Position numbers and translations under genes: made by a program. Under the pieces are notes generated by a model. That model ran no database searches, was not told the origin of the DNA, and saw nothing but the letters and a program-made list of their open reading frames with translations. Of a stretch of 7,975 nt of DNA, positions 1 through 6,369 are shown piece by piece. How positions within the stretch are numbered: position 1 is the first letter of the stretch; each line of letters begins with the position of its first letter. Location of the stretch: assembly GCA_031178305.1 (NCBI GenBank), contig JAPSJG010000159.1, forward strand, positions 1-7,975, read 5' to 3'. The stretch comes from Sinorhizobium sp. GTDB lineage: Bacteria > Pseudomonadota > Alphaproteobacteria > Rhizobiales > Rhizobiaceae.

Positions 1-24
1 AATTGACCGGAACGCGCGGCGGTT

Positions 25-196
25 GCTACCCCCTGGCCTGCCGGCCATCTCCCCCACAAGGGGGTAGAATCCATACTACACCCTGGGCGCGCCACCCAAG
101 CGTTTCCCTTGTAGATACGTTACGATCGGAGCGATCGGGCAGCCGCGCAGGTTCTCCCCCCTTGTGGGGGAGAAGGCCGGCAGGCCAGAGGGGTGC
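25..196. repeat. Large inverted repeat, RIME-like rhizobial intergenic mosaic element
   Basis: Two arms of about 37 bases (29-65 and 156-193) are near-perfect reverse complements, with one small indel and a mismatch. Each arm carries nested short palindromes: GGCC-TGCC-GGCC and a C5/G5 hairpin with loop ACAA or CTTGT. The outer bases (around 25-28 and 194-196) continue the pairing loosely. The 90-base centre shows no coding sequence and only a short CGATC/GATCG inverted pair. This design, nested palindromes flanking a variable centre in an intergenic gap, is typical of the RIME elements described in rhizobia. The family name is from memory and was not checked by alignment. No transposase or target duplication is visible, so mobility is unproven. 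Confidence 0.6.
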
Positions 197-209
197 TTTG
201 CTGCGCCCC

Positions 210-251
210 TACAGCGCCGTGCGTCCTTCAGGACGCACAAAGGACGCTGTA
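210..251. repeat. Compound palindrome, first half of a rhizobial intergenic element
   Basis: There is an outer pair TACAGCG (210-216 region) with CGCTGTA (245-251). Inside it sits a perfect 9-bp stem, GTGCGTCCT (219-227) with AGGACGCAC (230-238), and a two-base centre. The sequence resembles a repeat I recall from the 3' sides of many Sinorhizobium/Rhizobium genes, in which an ACAGCGCC...GGACGCTGTA block precedes a second A/T-rich hairpin. Here that hairpin follows at 278-303. It lies about 70 bases past the pgi stop. Its role is unknown; it could stabilise mRNA 3' ends, bind a protein or encode a structured RNA. Confidence 0.55.
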
Positions 252-265
252 AGTCTTTGAATCTA

Positions 266-311
266 CGCATCATCCTTCCCGAAAATCGGTTCCGATTTTC
301 GGGCCGATGCG
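266..311 (-). terminator. Strong hairpin downstream of pgi, possible 3' end signal
   Basis: A perfect 12-bp stem, CCCGAAAATCGG (278-289) with CCGATTTTCGGG (292-303), has a two-base centre. An outer pair, CGCATC (266-271) with GATGCG (306-311), extends it. It starts about 20 bases after the pgi stop codon on the minus strand. No U-run follows in the pgi direction, so it is not a textbook intrinsic terminator. It may still end or protect the pgi transcript. It is also the second half of the compound element that begins at 210. Confidence 0.45.
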
Positions 312-322
312 CTTGTTTTCGA

Positions 323-1948
323 TCAGCGCGCCGCCTTCTGGAGAGCGGCAACCAGGCCAGCGGTCGAGGAATCGTGGCCCTCGGCGCTCTCCTTCCCCTC
401 AACGACGGGCAGGAGCCCGGTCGCGAGCTCCTTGCCGAGCTCGACGCCCCACTGGTCGAAGGAGTTGATGTTGAAGAGCGCGCCCTCGACGAAAACACGA
501 TGTTCGTAGAGCGCAATCAGGCGCCCGAGCGCGAAGGGGTCGAGCTGGTTGTAGACGAAGGTGAGCGACGGCCGGTTACCGGTGAAGACGCGGTGCGGCG
601 CGATTTTGTCGGCCTTCGCGTCATCCATGCCTTTCGAAATAAGCTGCGCCTTCGCCTCGTCGAGCGTGCGGCCCTTCATCAGCGCTTCCGACTGTGCCAG
701 GCAGTTGGCGATCAGGAGCTGGTGCTGATGGCGCAATTCCTTCTCGTGTCCGTTGGCGGCGATCATGAACTCGGCGGGAATGATGTCGGTGCCCTGATGG
801 ATGAGCTGATAGAAGGCATGCTGACCATTGGTGCCGGGCTCGCCCCAGACCACAGGGCCGGTCGAGAACTCGACCGGCGTGCTGTCAAGGGTGACGGCCT
901 TGCCGTTCGACTCCATGTCGAGCTGCTGCAGATAGGCCGGGAAGCGCGCCAGGCGCTGGTCATAGGGCAGGATCGCCCGCGACGGATAGCCGAGCACGTT
1001 GCGATGATAGAAGCCGATGAGGCCGAGCATCATCGGGATGTTTTCGCGTATCGGGGCGGTACGGAAGTGCTCGTCGATCGCATGGCCGCCGTCGAGGAAG
1101 CGGCCGTAATTATCCTTGCCGACGGCGATCATCAGCGGCAGGCCGATTGCCGACCAGATGGAGTAGCGTCCGCCGACCCAGTCCCAGAAGCCGAAAACGC
1201 GGGAGGCATCGATGCCGAAGGCGGCGACCTTGTCGAGCGCCGTCGAGACGGCCGCAAAGTGATGGGCGACCGCCCCTTCGCCGAGCTTATCGGCGATGAA
1301 GGCGCGGGCGGTTGCCGCATTGGTCATCGTTTCTATCGTCGTGAAGGTCTTGGATGCGACGATGAAGAGCGAGGTTTCCGGGTCGAGGAGTTTCAAAGTG
1401 TCGGCGATGTGGGCGCCGTCGACGTTCGAGACGAAATGCAGGCGCGGCCCGTCGTGGAACGGCGCCAACGCCAGCGTCGCCATAACGGGGCCGAGGTCTG
1501 AGCCGCCGATGCCGATATTGACGACGTCGGTCATCTTCTTGCCGGTCGCGCCTTTCAGCGCGCCGGAGCGTACCCCGTCGGCAAAGGCGCCCATGGCTTC
1601 CAGCACGGAATTGACGTCGGGCATAACGTCCTTGCCGCCGGCGAGGATCGGCCGGTTCGCCCTGTTCCGGAGCGCAATATGCAGGACCGCGCGCTCCTCG
1701 GTGAAGTTGATGATGTCGCCACGGAACATCGCGTCGCGCTTTTCCTCGACTTTGGCGGCCTTTGCCATCGCCTCCAGTCCACCGAGAATCCCGTCGTTCA
1801 CCGCACATTTCGAATAGTCGAAGAGGAGGTCTCCGAGCCTGGTGCTGAAGCGGGAAAAGCGGTTCGGATCGGCCGCGAAGGCGGCACGGATGTCGGGTGC
1901 ATTGGTCTCGCGCGCAGTGGCTTTGAGGTTCTCGACAAGCACTTTCAT
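323..1948 (-). CDS. pgi: Glucose-6-phosphate isomerase
   Basis: This cytosolic enzyme interconverts glucose 6-phosphate and fructose 6-phosphate. In rhizobia, where the Entner-Doudoroff route dominates, it mainly serves gluconeogenesis, fructose/mannitol use and recycling. The 541-residue protein is full length for the family. Both family signatures are visible: DWVGGRYSIWSAIG at 256-269 and FNINSFDQWGVELGK at 492-506. The expected catalytic residues are present: Glu346 in MESNGK, His377 in NGQHAF and Lys506. The sugar-phosphate loop IGIGGSDLGP lies at about 145-154 and the SKTFTT motif at 199-204. The ATG start is fixed by AAGGAG at 1956-1961, 7 bases upstream. It is codirectional with fadD but 333 bases away, with a repeat between them, so it probably has its own promoter. 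Confidence 0.97.
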   Translation of the reverse strand: MKVLVENLKATARETNAPDIRAAFAADPNRFSRFSTRLGDLLFDYSKCAVNDGILGGLEAMAKAAKVEEKRDAMFRGDIINFTEERAVLHIALRNRANRPILAGGKDVMPDVNSVLEAMGAFADGVRSGALKGATGKKMTDVVNIGIGGSDLGPVMATLALAPFHDGPRLHFVSNVDGAHIADTLKLLDPETSLFIVASKTFTTIETMTNAATARAFIADKLGEGAVAHHFAAVSTALDKVAAFGIDASRVFGFWDWVGGRYSIWSAIGLPLMIAVGKDNYGRFLDGGHAIDEHFRTAPIRENIPMMLGLIGFYHRNVLGYPSRAILPYDQRLARFPAYLQQLDMESNGKAVTLDSTPVEFSTGPVVWGEPGTNGQHAFYQLIHQGTDIIPAEFMIAANGHEKELRHQHQLLIANCLAQSEALMKGRTLDEAKAQLISKGMDDAKADKIAPHRVFTGNRPSLTFVYNQLDPFALGRLIALYEHRVFVEGALFNINSFDQWGVELGKELATGLLPVVEGKESAEGHDSSTAGLVAALQKAAR

Positions 1949-1955
1949 CGCAGGG

Positions 1956-1961
1956 CTCCTT
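1956..1961 (-). promoter_or_regulatory. Ribosome binding site of pgi
   Basis: On the minus strand the bases read AAGGAG, 7 bases before the pgi ATG. This is a near-ideal Shine-Dalgarno sequence and confirms the start at 1948. Confidence 0.8.
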
Positions 1962-1980
1962 GCATCGGATTGGCTGCGAT

Positions 1981-2010
1981 AGCTAGTCGGTTTAACCGCG
2001 GCAAATCAAG
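1981..2010 (-). promoter_or_regulatory. Possible pgi promoter with small palindrome in the spacer
   Basis: On the minus strand CTTGAT (2005-2010) is followed after 18 bases by CTAGCT (1981-1986). These are partial matches to the alphaproteobacterial CTTGAC / CTATAT pattern. The spacer holds a short palindrome, CGGTTTAACCG (1988-1998). A start point near 1974 would give a leader of about 25 bases with the Shine-Dalgarno near its middle. The -10 match is mediocre. Confidence 0.35.
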
Positions 2011-2081
2011 GGCGTGTGTGCGCTGCAGCGAAAAAACCGCTCCGGACGGCCTCGCTGCCTCGGCTGCAAACAGGTGGAAAA

Positions 2082-2238
2082 GCCCCTCATCCGGCTGTCG
2101 CCAGCTTCTCCCCGAAGAGAAGGGACGAGCGGCCGCGTTTCGGCACCTCTCTAGGCCCGCGGCGTTTCGGCGGGGAGAAGGGGCAAGCCGCACAGTCCAG
2201 TTTCCCGCGCGCGGAGAGAGGGTTTTAGGGTGAAGGGC
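2082..2238. repeat. RIME-like palindromic mosaic repeat between fadD and pgi
   Basis: The block starts GCCCCTCATCCGGCTG and ends with a segment whose reverse complement begins GCCCTTCACCCT, the two kinds of end typical of rhizobial RIME/BIME-like elements. Inside are the stem CTTCTC (2105-2110) with GAGAAG (2117-2122) and a second GGGGAGAAGGGG module near 2175-2186. No credible reading frame lies here. It fills most of the 333-base gap between the fadD stop and the pgi start and may act as a transcript end or processing structure for fadD. The assignment is by recalled pattern and was not aligned. Confidence 0.5.
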
Positions 2239-2281
2239 AAATCCACTCCCACAACCGCTCGACTCCTTGGCCAGCCGTCAA

Positions 2282-3982
2282 CTAGTCGCGCAGGTCCTTG
2301 CGCAGGATCTTGCCGACGTTGGATTTCGGCAAGTCCGTGCGGAATTCGACGAACTTCGGCCGCTTGTAATTGGTGAGGTTTTCCGCGCAGTGGCGTTTGA
2401 CCTCCTCCTCGGTGAGGTTCGGGTCCTTGCGCACCACGAAGAGCTTGACGGCCTCGCCGGAATGCGGGTCGGCAACGCCGATCGCCGCGCATTCCAGGAT
2501 GCCCGGATGCGTAGCCACCACCTCCTCGATCTCGTTCGGGAAGACGTTGAAGCCGGAGACAAGGATCATGTCCTTCTTGCGGTCGACAATCTTCACAAGC
2601 CCTGCGGCATTCATGAGACCGACATCGCCGGTGCGGAAGAAACCGTCTGACGAGATCGCCTTCGCCGTCTCTTCCGGCCGCTTCCAATAGCCGGCCATCA
2701 CCTGCGGCCCGCGGATGCAGATCTCGCCGATCTCGCCGATCGGCAGTGAACGGCCGTCCTCGTCGCGGATATCGATTTCCGTTGAGGGTAGCGGCATGCC
2801 GATCGTGCCGGTGAACTCGTCCGTGTCGAGCCGGTTGGCGGTGGCGACCGGCGAGGTTTCGGACAGTCCATAGCCCTCGTGGATAGGGCAGCCGGTCATC
2901 TGCAGCCAGCGCTCCGCAACCGGCCGCTGCACGGCCATACCGCCGCCGAAGGTCAGGATCAGCGAGGAAAAGTCGAGTTTCTGGAACTCGGGATTGTTCA
3001 TCAGCGCATTGAACAGCGTATTGAGCCCGGGGAAGATGTTGGTACGGTGTTTGCCGAGTTCCCTGACGAAGGCGGGAATGTCGCGCGGATTGGGAATCAG
3101 GATGTTGTTGCCGCCAAGCGCAAGGCCCATCAGCGAATTCACCGTAAGCGCGAAGATATGATAGAGCGGCAGCGCGCACATGAAGGTGAGCTGTTCCGGG
3201 CGCGGTTTGCGCAGGAACGCCGAATTCAGCCAGAGCTCCATCTGCGCCATGTTCGAGAGAAGATTGGCATGGGTGAGGGTCGCGCCCTTGGACACGCCCG
3301 TCGTGCCGCCGGTATATTGAAGAAAGGCAATGTCCCCGGGTGCCAGATTCGGTTTTGCGAGCGTCAGTGTCGCGCCTTTGGCGAGGACCGCCTTGAAAGA
3401 GAGATGGCCCGGGATCGACCAGGCGGGAACGAGTTTCTTCACCCGGCGGACGACGAGATTGACGATCAAACCCTTGGCCCCGAGCATGTCGCCCATGCTG
3501 GCGACGACCACGTGCTTGACCGAGGTGCGAGCGACGACCTGCTCGACCGTGTGGGCGAAATTCTCGAGCACGAAGATAACCTTGGCACCGGCATCGACGA
3601 GCTGGTGTTCGAGCTCGCGCGGAGTATAGAGCGGGTTGACGTTCACCACAGTGAAGCCCGCGCGCAGGATTCCATAAACGGCGACCGGGTTCCCGAGGAT
3701 GTTCGGCAGCATGACGGCGACCCGATCGCCCTTGACGAGCCCCAGCGACTGCAGCCATGCGCCGATCTTGGCCGAATAGCTGTTGAGATCGGCGAAGGTA
3801 AGGGACTTGCCCATGCTGGTGAAGGCCGGGCGCCAGGAATATCGTGCAACGGCGTGGTCGAAGAACTCGCCGATGGATCGGTAGGCAAGCGGGCCGGTCT
3901 CGGCGGGCACGCCGGGCGGATAGGAGCCGAGCCACATCTTTTCCCTGCCGGGCCCTGACTGCTGTATGCTTGCTTCCGCCAT
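2282..3982 (-). CDS. fadD: Long-chain fatty acid--CoA ligase
   Basis: This enzyme activates long-chain fatty acids with ATP and CoA to acyl-CoA (via acyl-AMP), feeding beta-oxidation; it usually associates with the inner face of the membrane. From the start chosen here the protein has 566 residues, normal for FadD. ANL-superfamily motifs appear in order: P-loop YTGGTTGVSKGA (223-234), YGLSETSP (371-378), the FACS motif beginning DGFFRTGD (446-453), hinge DRKKD (467-471) and the adenylation lysine Lys558 in NVGKILRK. I prefer the ATG at 3982 over the in-frame ATG at 4006. AGGGAG lies 7 bases before the former and no Shine-Dalgarno precedes the latter. In S. meliloti, fadD loss is known to alter swarming and nodulation; whether that holds here is inference. 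A palindromic operator sits in its promoter. Confidence 0.95.
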   Translation of the reverse strand: MAEASIQQSGPGREKMWLGSYPPGVPAETGPLAYRSIGEFFDHAVARYSWRPAFTSMGKSLTFADLNSYSAKIGAWLQSLGLVKGDRVAVMLPNILGNPVAVYGILRAGFTVVNVNPLYTPRELEHQLVDAGAKVIFVLENFAHTVEQVVARTSVKHVVVASMGDMLGAKGLIVNLVVRRVKKLVPAWSIPGHLSFKAVLAKGATLTLAKPNLAPGDIAFLQYTGGTTGVSKGATLTHANLLSNMAQMELWLNSAFLRKPRPEQLTFMCALPLYHIFALTVNSLMGLALGGNNILIPNPRDIPAFVRELGKHRTNIFPGLNTLFNALMNNPEFQKLDFSSLILTFGGGMAVQRPVAERWLQMTGCPIHEGYGLSETSPVATANRLDTDEFTGTIGMPLPSTEIDIRDEDGRSLPIGEIGEICIRGPQVMAGYWKRPEETAKAISSDGFFRTGDVGLMNAAGLVKIVDRKKDMILVSGFNVFPNEIEEVVATHPGILECAAIGVADPHSGEAVKLFVVRKDPNLTEEEVKRHCAENLTNYKRPKFVEFRTDLPKSNVGKILRKDLRD

Positions 3983-3989
3983 GACCTCT

Positions 3990-3995
3990 CTCCCT
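3990..3995 (-). promoter_or_regulatory. Ribosome binding site of fadD (decides the start)
   Basis: The minus strand reads AGGGAG with a 7-base spacer to the ATG at 3982. The alternative upstream ATG at 4006 has no purine-rich sequence at the right distance. Confidence 0.7.
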
Positions 3996-4091
3996 CTGGT
4001 CGGCATCGAACGGCCGTGCTCACGGCGAAGAAAAATCCCTCCCGATCTTCCTCTCCGTCGAAGATGCTGCTTTTACCGCGCTTCTTCAAGC

Positions 4092-4120
4092 ATCATACGG
4101 TTATATAACTTTGACGTAAA
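4092..4120 (-). promoter_or_regulatory. Probable fadD promoter
   Basis: On the minus strand TTTACG (4115-4120) and TATGAT (4092-4097) are separated by exactly 17 bases; the -10 hexamer matches the sigma-70 consensus at 5 of 6 positions. The region is strikingly A/T-rich for this genome. Transcription would begin near 4085 and give a leader of about 100 bases before the fadD start. An alternative pairing, TTGACG with TATAAC, has a poor 15-base spacer. Confidence 0.55.
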
Positions 4121-4126
4121 CGTCAA
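4111..4126. promoter_or_regulatory. Perfect 16-bp palindromic operator overlapping the fadD -35
   Basis: TTGACGTAAACGTCAA has perfect 7-bp arms around an AA centre. It covers the proposed -35 hexamer of fadD, the usual place for a repressor or for a MerR-type activator. From memory it resembles operators predicted for regulators of fatty-acid and branched-chain amino-acid catabolism in proteobacteria (LiuR-like MerR or TetR-family proteins). That link is not confirmed. No regulator gene is in the window. Confidence 0.6.
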
Positions 4127-4392
4127 TAATTCCCGGATCTGTTTTGGACCAGGAACGCGCCGGAATAACCCTGTCACTTTTCTACCGCTAGAGGAACAGT
4201 GCGAGGAGGCTTACGCCCGATCCCGGCGGCACGCGATGGCGACTTGATTCCCCGCGGCACCGCCATGATCTACTGAATGTCTTCGCGCGAGCGATAGGTC
4301 AAAAGTGGGGAAGGCCGTCGGCACAATATCCGCCTCCCTGCGAGGAGACGGGCTGGCAAGGCCGCGTCTTTGTTGTAAGGTCACCAAAAGAC
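4127..4392. other. Divergent intergenic region without a recognised gene
   Basis: This lies between the fadD operator and the ribosome binding site of the permease gene. Reading frames here are short, lack good ribosome sites and resemble no family. No -35/-10 pair reading rightward stands out. A weak inverted pair, ATGGCG (about 4235-4240) with CGCCAT (4261-4266), and a G/C-rich imperfect stem around 4349-4370 followed by TTTGTTG are visible but not convincing. The permease promoter must be here or in the leader, unlocated. Confidence 0.4.
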
Positions 4393-4398
4393 GGAGGA
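4393..4398 (+). promoter_or_regulatory. Ribosome binding site pointing to a GTG start
   Basis: GGAGGA directly abuts the ATG at 4399, which is too close for initiation. It lies 6 bases before the in-frame GTG at 4405, a standard spacing. This favours GTG 4405 as the true start of the permease gene. Confidence 0.6.
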
Positions 4399-4404
4399 AT
4401 GCAG

Positions 4405-5580
4405 GTGCAATTGGGCAATCGCGAGCGAGAAAATCTCCCGGTGGAGCCGCGGCTCTTCGGGCAGCCGGCCCATTCGCGTTCCGCCCTCGTCCTGCCGATC
4501 TCGGCGGCCCGCTGGCTGCTCGTGCTCGTCCTGCTCGCCGGCGTCTATTTCTTCCATGGCTTCGTGGTGCCGGTGCTCGCCGCAGTCGTCATCGGCTTTG
4601 CCAGCTGGCCGATCTATCGGCGGCTGCTGCAGGCGGTGGGCGGCAATCGTACGCTTGCTGCCACCATTGCCATCGTCTCGGTGGTCGCCTTCATCGTCGT
4701 ACCGATCTCGTTGGCTGCGGTCTATGCGGTGCAGGAGGTGCGCGACTGGCTCGTATGGGCGGTTGCGACCAATGCCAACGGAGCACCGGTTCCCGAATGG
4801 CTGGCGACGATCCCGATGGCCGGCGCCTGGCTCGGCGAGCAATGGGTGCGGTACATCGGCCATCCCGGCGCTCTCGGCGAGCTCGTGCAGCTCGTCAGCG
4901 GTTCCAACATCGGCAACATCTATCGCGGCGTGCTGGTGATCGGTTCCTCGGCCTTCGATTCCTTTTTGACGCTGCTCTTCATGCTGATCACGCTGTTCTT
5001 CGTCTATCGCGACGGCCATTCCTTTTCGAAGCAGCTCGATCGTCTCGGCGAACAGATCTTTCCGATGCGGTGGGAGCGTCTGTCGCGCGTCGTTCCCCTC
5101 ACAATCAGCTCGACGGTGACCGGCATGGGCATCATCGCCATCGGCGAGGGCATCGTCCTCGGCGTAGCCTACTGGCTCGCCGGCATGCCGTCTCCCGTCA
5201 CGCTCGGTATCATCACCGGCATCATGGCTCTGATCCCCGGCGGAGCTCCGCTCTGCTTCACGCTGGTGTCGGCCTATCTCGTGGCGAGCGGCTCGCCAGT
5301 CCAAGGCGTGGCGCTCTTTGTCTGGGGCACGACGGAGCTCTTCATCGTCGACAAGACGCTGCGCCCGAGGCTTGTCGGCGGACCGATCAAGCTGCCCTTC
5401 CTGCCGACGTTCTTCGGCCTCGTCGGCGGCGTCAAGACAATGGGCTTCCTTGGTCTTTTCGTCGGGCCGGTGCTCATGGCGCTGCTCGTCGCCATCTGGC
5501 GGGAATGGCTACATGAGGTGACCGAAAGGCCGCAGCCGACTTCCGAGACGATTACCCGGGTCGACCTGCCGGTGAAGTGA
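4405..5580 (+). CDS. AI-2E family (UPF0118/PerM/YdiK-like) inner-membrane transporter
   Basis: This is a predicted polytopic inner-membrane protein of 391 residues. Its family includes E. coli TqsA, YdiK and PerM, and some members export small molecules or act as antiporters; the substrate here is unknown. In numbering from the alternative ATG at 4399 (two more residues), hydrophobic segments lie at about 36-70 and 86-110, then 178-203, 232-262, 266-295 and 300-316, with a last one at 336-367. The soluble loop at about 111-177 between the second and third groups is typical. Conserved features include IPGGAPL (279-285), DKTLRPRLVGG (318-328) and the glycine-rich final segment ending VGPVLMALL. 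It diverges from fadD and lies 123 bases before the lipid cassette, on the same strand. Cotranscription with that cassette is possible but unproven. An autoinducer-2 role should not be assumed from the family name. Confidence 0.85.
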   Translation: MQLGNRERENLPVEPRLFGQPAHSRSALVLPISAARWLLVLVLLAGVYFFHGFVVPVLAAVVIGFASWPIYRRLLQAVGGNRTLAATIAIVSVVAFIVVPISLAAVYAVQEVRDWLVWAVATNANGAPVPEWLATIPMAGAWLGEQWVRYIGHPGALGELVQLVSGSNIGNIYRGVLVIGSSAFDSFLTLLFMLITLFFVYRDGHSFSKQLDRLGEQIFPMRWERLSRVVPLTISSTVTGMGIIAIGEGIVLGVAYWLAGMPSPVTLGIITGIMALIPGGAPLCFTLVSAYLVASGSPVQGVALFVWGTTELFIVDKTLRPRLVGGPIKLPFLPTFFGLVGGVKTMGFLGLFVGPVLMALLVAIWREWLHEVTERPQPTSETITRVDLPVK

Positions 5581-5653
5581 GACCGACCGAACGAGCACGG
5601 CTTTCCCGGCTGATCGTCGAAGAGCAGGCGGCCATATGGTTTTTCTCGCAAAG

Positions 5654-5683
5654 TTGTTCTAAGACAGGCTGCAATCATAAAGT
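5654..5683 (+). promoter_or_regulatory. Weak candidate promoter for the phospholipid cassette
   Basis: TTGTTC (5654-5659) and TAAAGT (5678-5683) are separated by 18 bases in a locally A/T-rich stretch (about 5636-5703) that stands out from its G/C-rich surroundings. Matches to consensus are partial (3 of 6 and 4 of 6). A start near 5690 would leave a leader of only about 14 bases, and no clear Shine-Dalgarno precedes the ATG at 5704. Confidence 0.25.
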
Positions 5684-5703
5684 TGTAGACCCGGTTTTCC
5701 ATA

Positions 5704-6369
5704 ATGAACGACGCTTTTCACGGCGAACATGCCGACGGGCCAGCTGCCGATCGCCGCCCGATCGCAGCGCGCCAGAGCGGCTTGGCGCGGCAACTGACGG
5801 TGTTACTTCTCAAGACGCCCGTCACGCCGAACCAGATTTCGCTCTTGAGCATGCTTTTCGCCGCACTCGGGGCGGGCGCACTCTATTGGGCGTCGCATTG
5901 GCCTATCCTCTATTTGCTCGCCGTCGCAGGCATCCAGTTGCGCCTTTTGTGCAATCTTCTCGACGGCATGGTGGCGGTCGAGGGCGGGCGCGGCTCGGCC
6001 GTCGGTGCGCTCTACAACGAATTTCCCGATCGCGTCGCCGATACCATACTGATCGTCACGCTTGGCTATGCCGCAGGAGCGGAATGGCTCGGCTGGGCGG
6101 GCGCGCTCGCGGCGGCGCTTACCGCGTATGTCCGCGTGTTCGGCGGCTCGATCGGCCAGGCGCAGGATTTCCGCGGGCCGATGGCGAAGCAGCATCGCAT
6201 GGCGCTGATGAGCCTCGCCTGCGTGCTGGCCCTCGGCGAAGCCGCGCTGACGACCGGGTTCTTCGTGCTCGCTGCCGCGGCCTGGATCATCCTCGTCGGG
6301 TCGCTGCTCACCTGCTGGACCCGCACCAGGGCCATCGTCTCGCGCATCCGGGGAGCCTCGAAGCCTTGA
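5704..6369 (+). CDS. YnbA-like CDP-alcohol phosphatidyltransferase with atypical motif
   Basis: This is a 221-residue inner-membrane enzyme of the CDP-OH-PT family, which transfers a phosphatidyl (or similar) group from a CDP-activated lipid to an alcohol. A polar N-terminus (1-40) is followed by VTPNQISLLS, the usual lead-in of the family, and about five or six hydrophobic segments. The expected motif DxxDGxxAR-x8-GxxxDxxxD appears as Asn84, Asp87-Gly88, Ala91-Val92, Gly101, Asn105, Asp109. Asp1 and Asp3 are therefore Asn, and the Arg is Val. As I recall, E. coli YnbA shares both Asn changes, and the rest (NxxDGM, GAxxNE, GPxxK) also fits YnbA better than PgsA or PssA. A stop at 5686-5688 in frame rules out a longer start. 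The next gene overlaps its stop. Acceptor alcohol unknown; catalytic activity not certain. Confidence 0.8.
   Translation: MNDAFHGEHADGPAADRRPIAARQSGLARQLTVLLLKTPVTPNQISLLSMLFAALGAGALYWASHWPILYLLAVAGIQLRLLCNLLDGMVAVEGGRGSAVGALYNEFPDRVADTILIVTLGYAAGAEWLGWAGALAAALTAYVRVFGGSIGQAQDFRGPMAKQHRMALMSLACVLALGEAALTTGFFVLAAAAWIILVGSLLTCWTRTRAIVSRIRGASKP

Noticed and set aside
25..311. CRISPR array or tRNA in the repeat-rich left end
   Set aside because: The repeats are inverted rather than direct and evenly spaced, and no cloverleaf with a T-loop sequence can be drawn.
164..1501. A 445-codon open frame on the plus strand
   Set aside because: It runs antisense through pgi, whose frame has complete family signatures; the translation is Arg/Asp/Glu-rich with no recognisable motif, the usual high-GC shadow.
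2151..3935. A 594-codon open frame on the minus strand overlapping fadD in another frame
   Set aside because: The Arg/Ala/Gly-rich translation has no domain, while the fadD frame contains every ligase motif; it also runs through the RIME-like repeat.
2879..3958. A 359-codon plus-strand open frame opposite fadD
   Set aside because: Antisense shadow of fadD: no ribosome site and no family resemblance.
4193..4217. GGAAC motifs suggestive of an RpoE2-type stress promoter
   Set aside because: No CGTT partner at the required 16-17-base spacing after either GGAAC in the divergent region.
4381..5304. A 307-codon minus-strand open frame opposite the permease
   Set aside because: Highly charged His/Asp/Arg-rich composition typical of antisense translation of a membrane protein gene.
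4305..5516. A 403-codon plus-strand open frame overlapping the permease
   Set aside because: It is a +1-frame shadow rich in Arg and Ala; the permease frame has coherent membrane segments and family motifs.
5577..6365. Upstream extension of the acyltransferase frame, which is open from 5577
   Set aside because: It would overlap the whole transferase gene, its translation is Arg-rich nonsense, and similarity to acyltransferases begins only after 6366.
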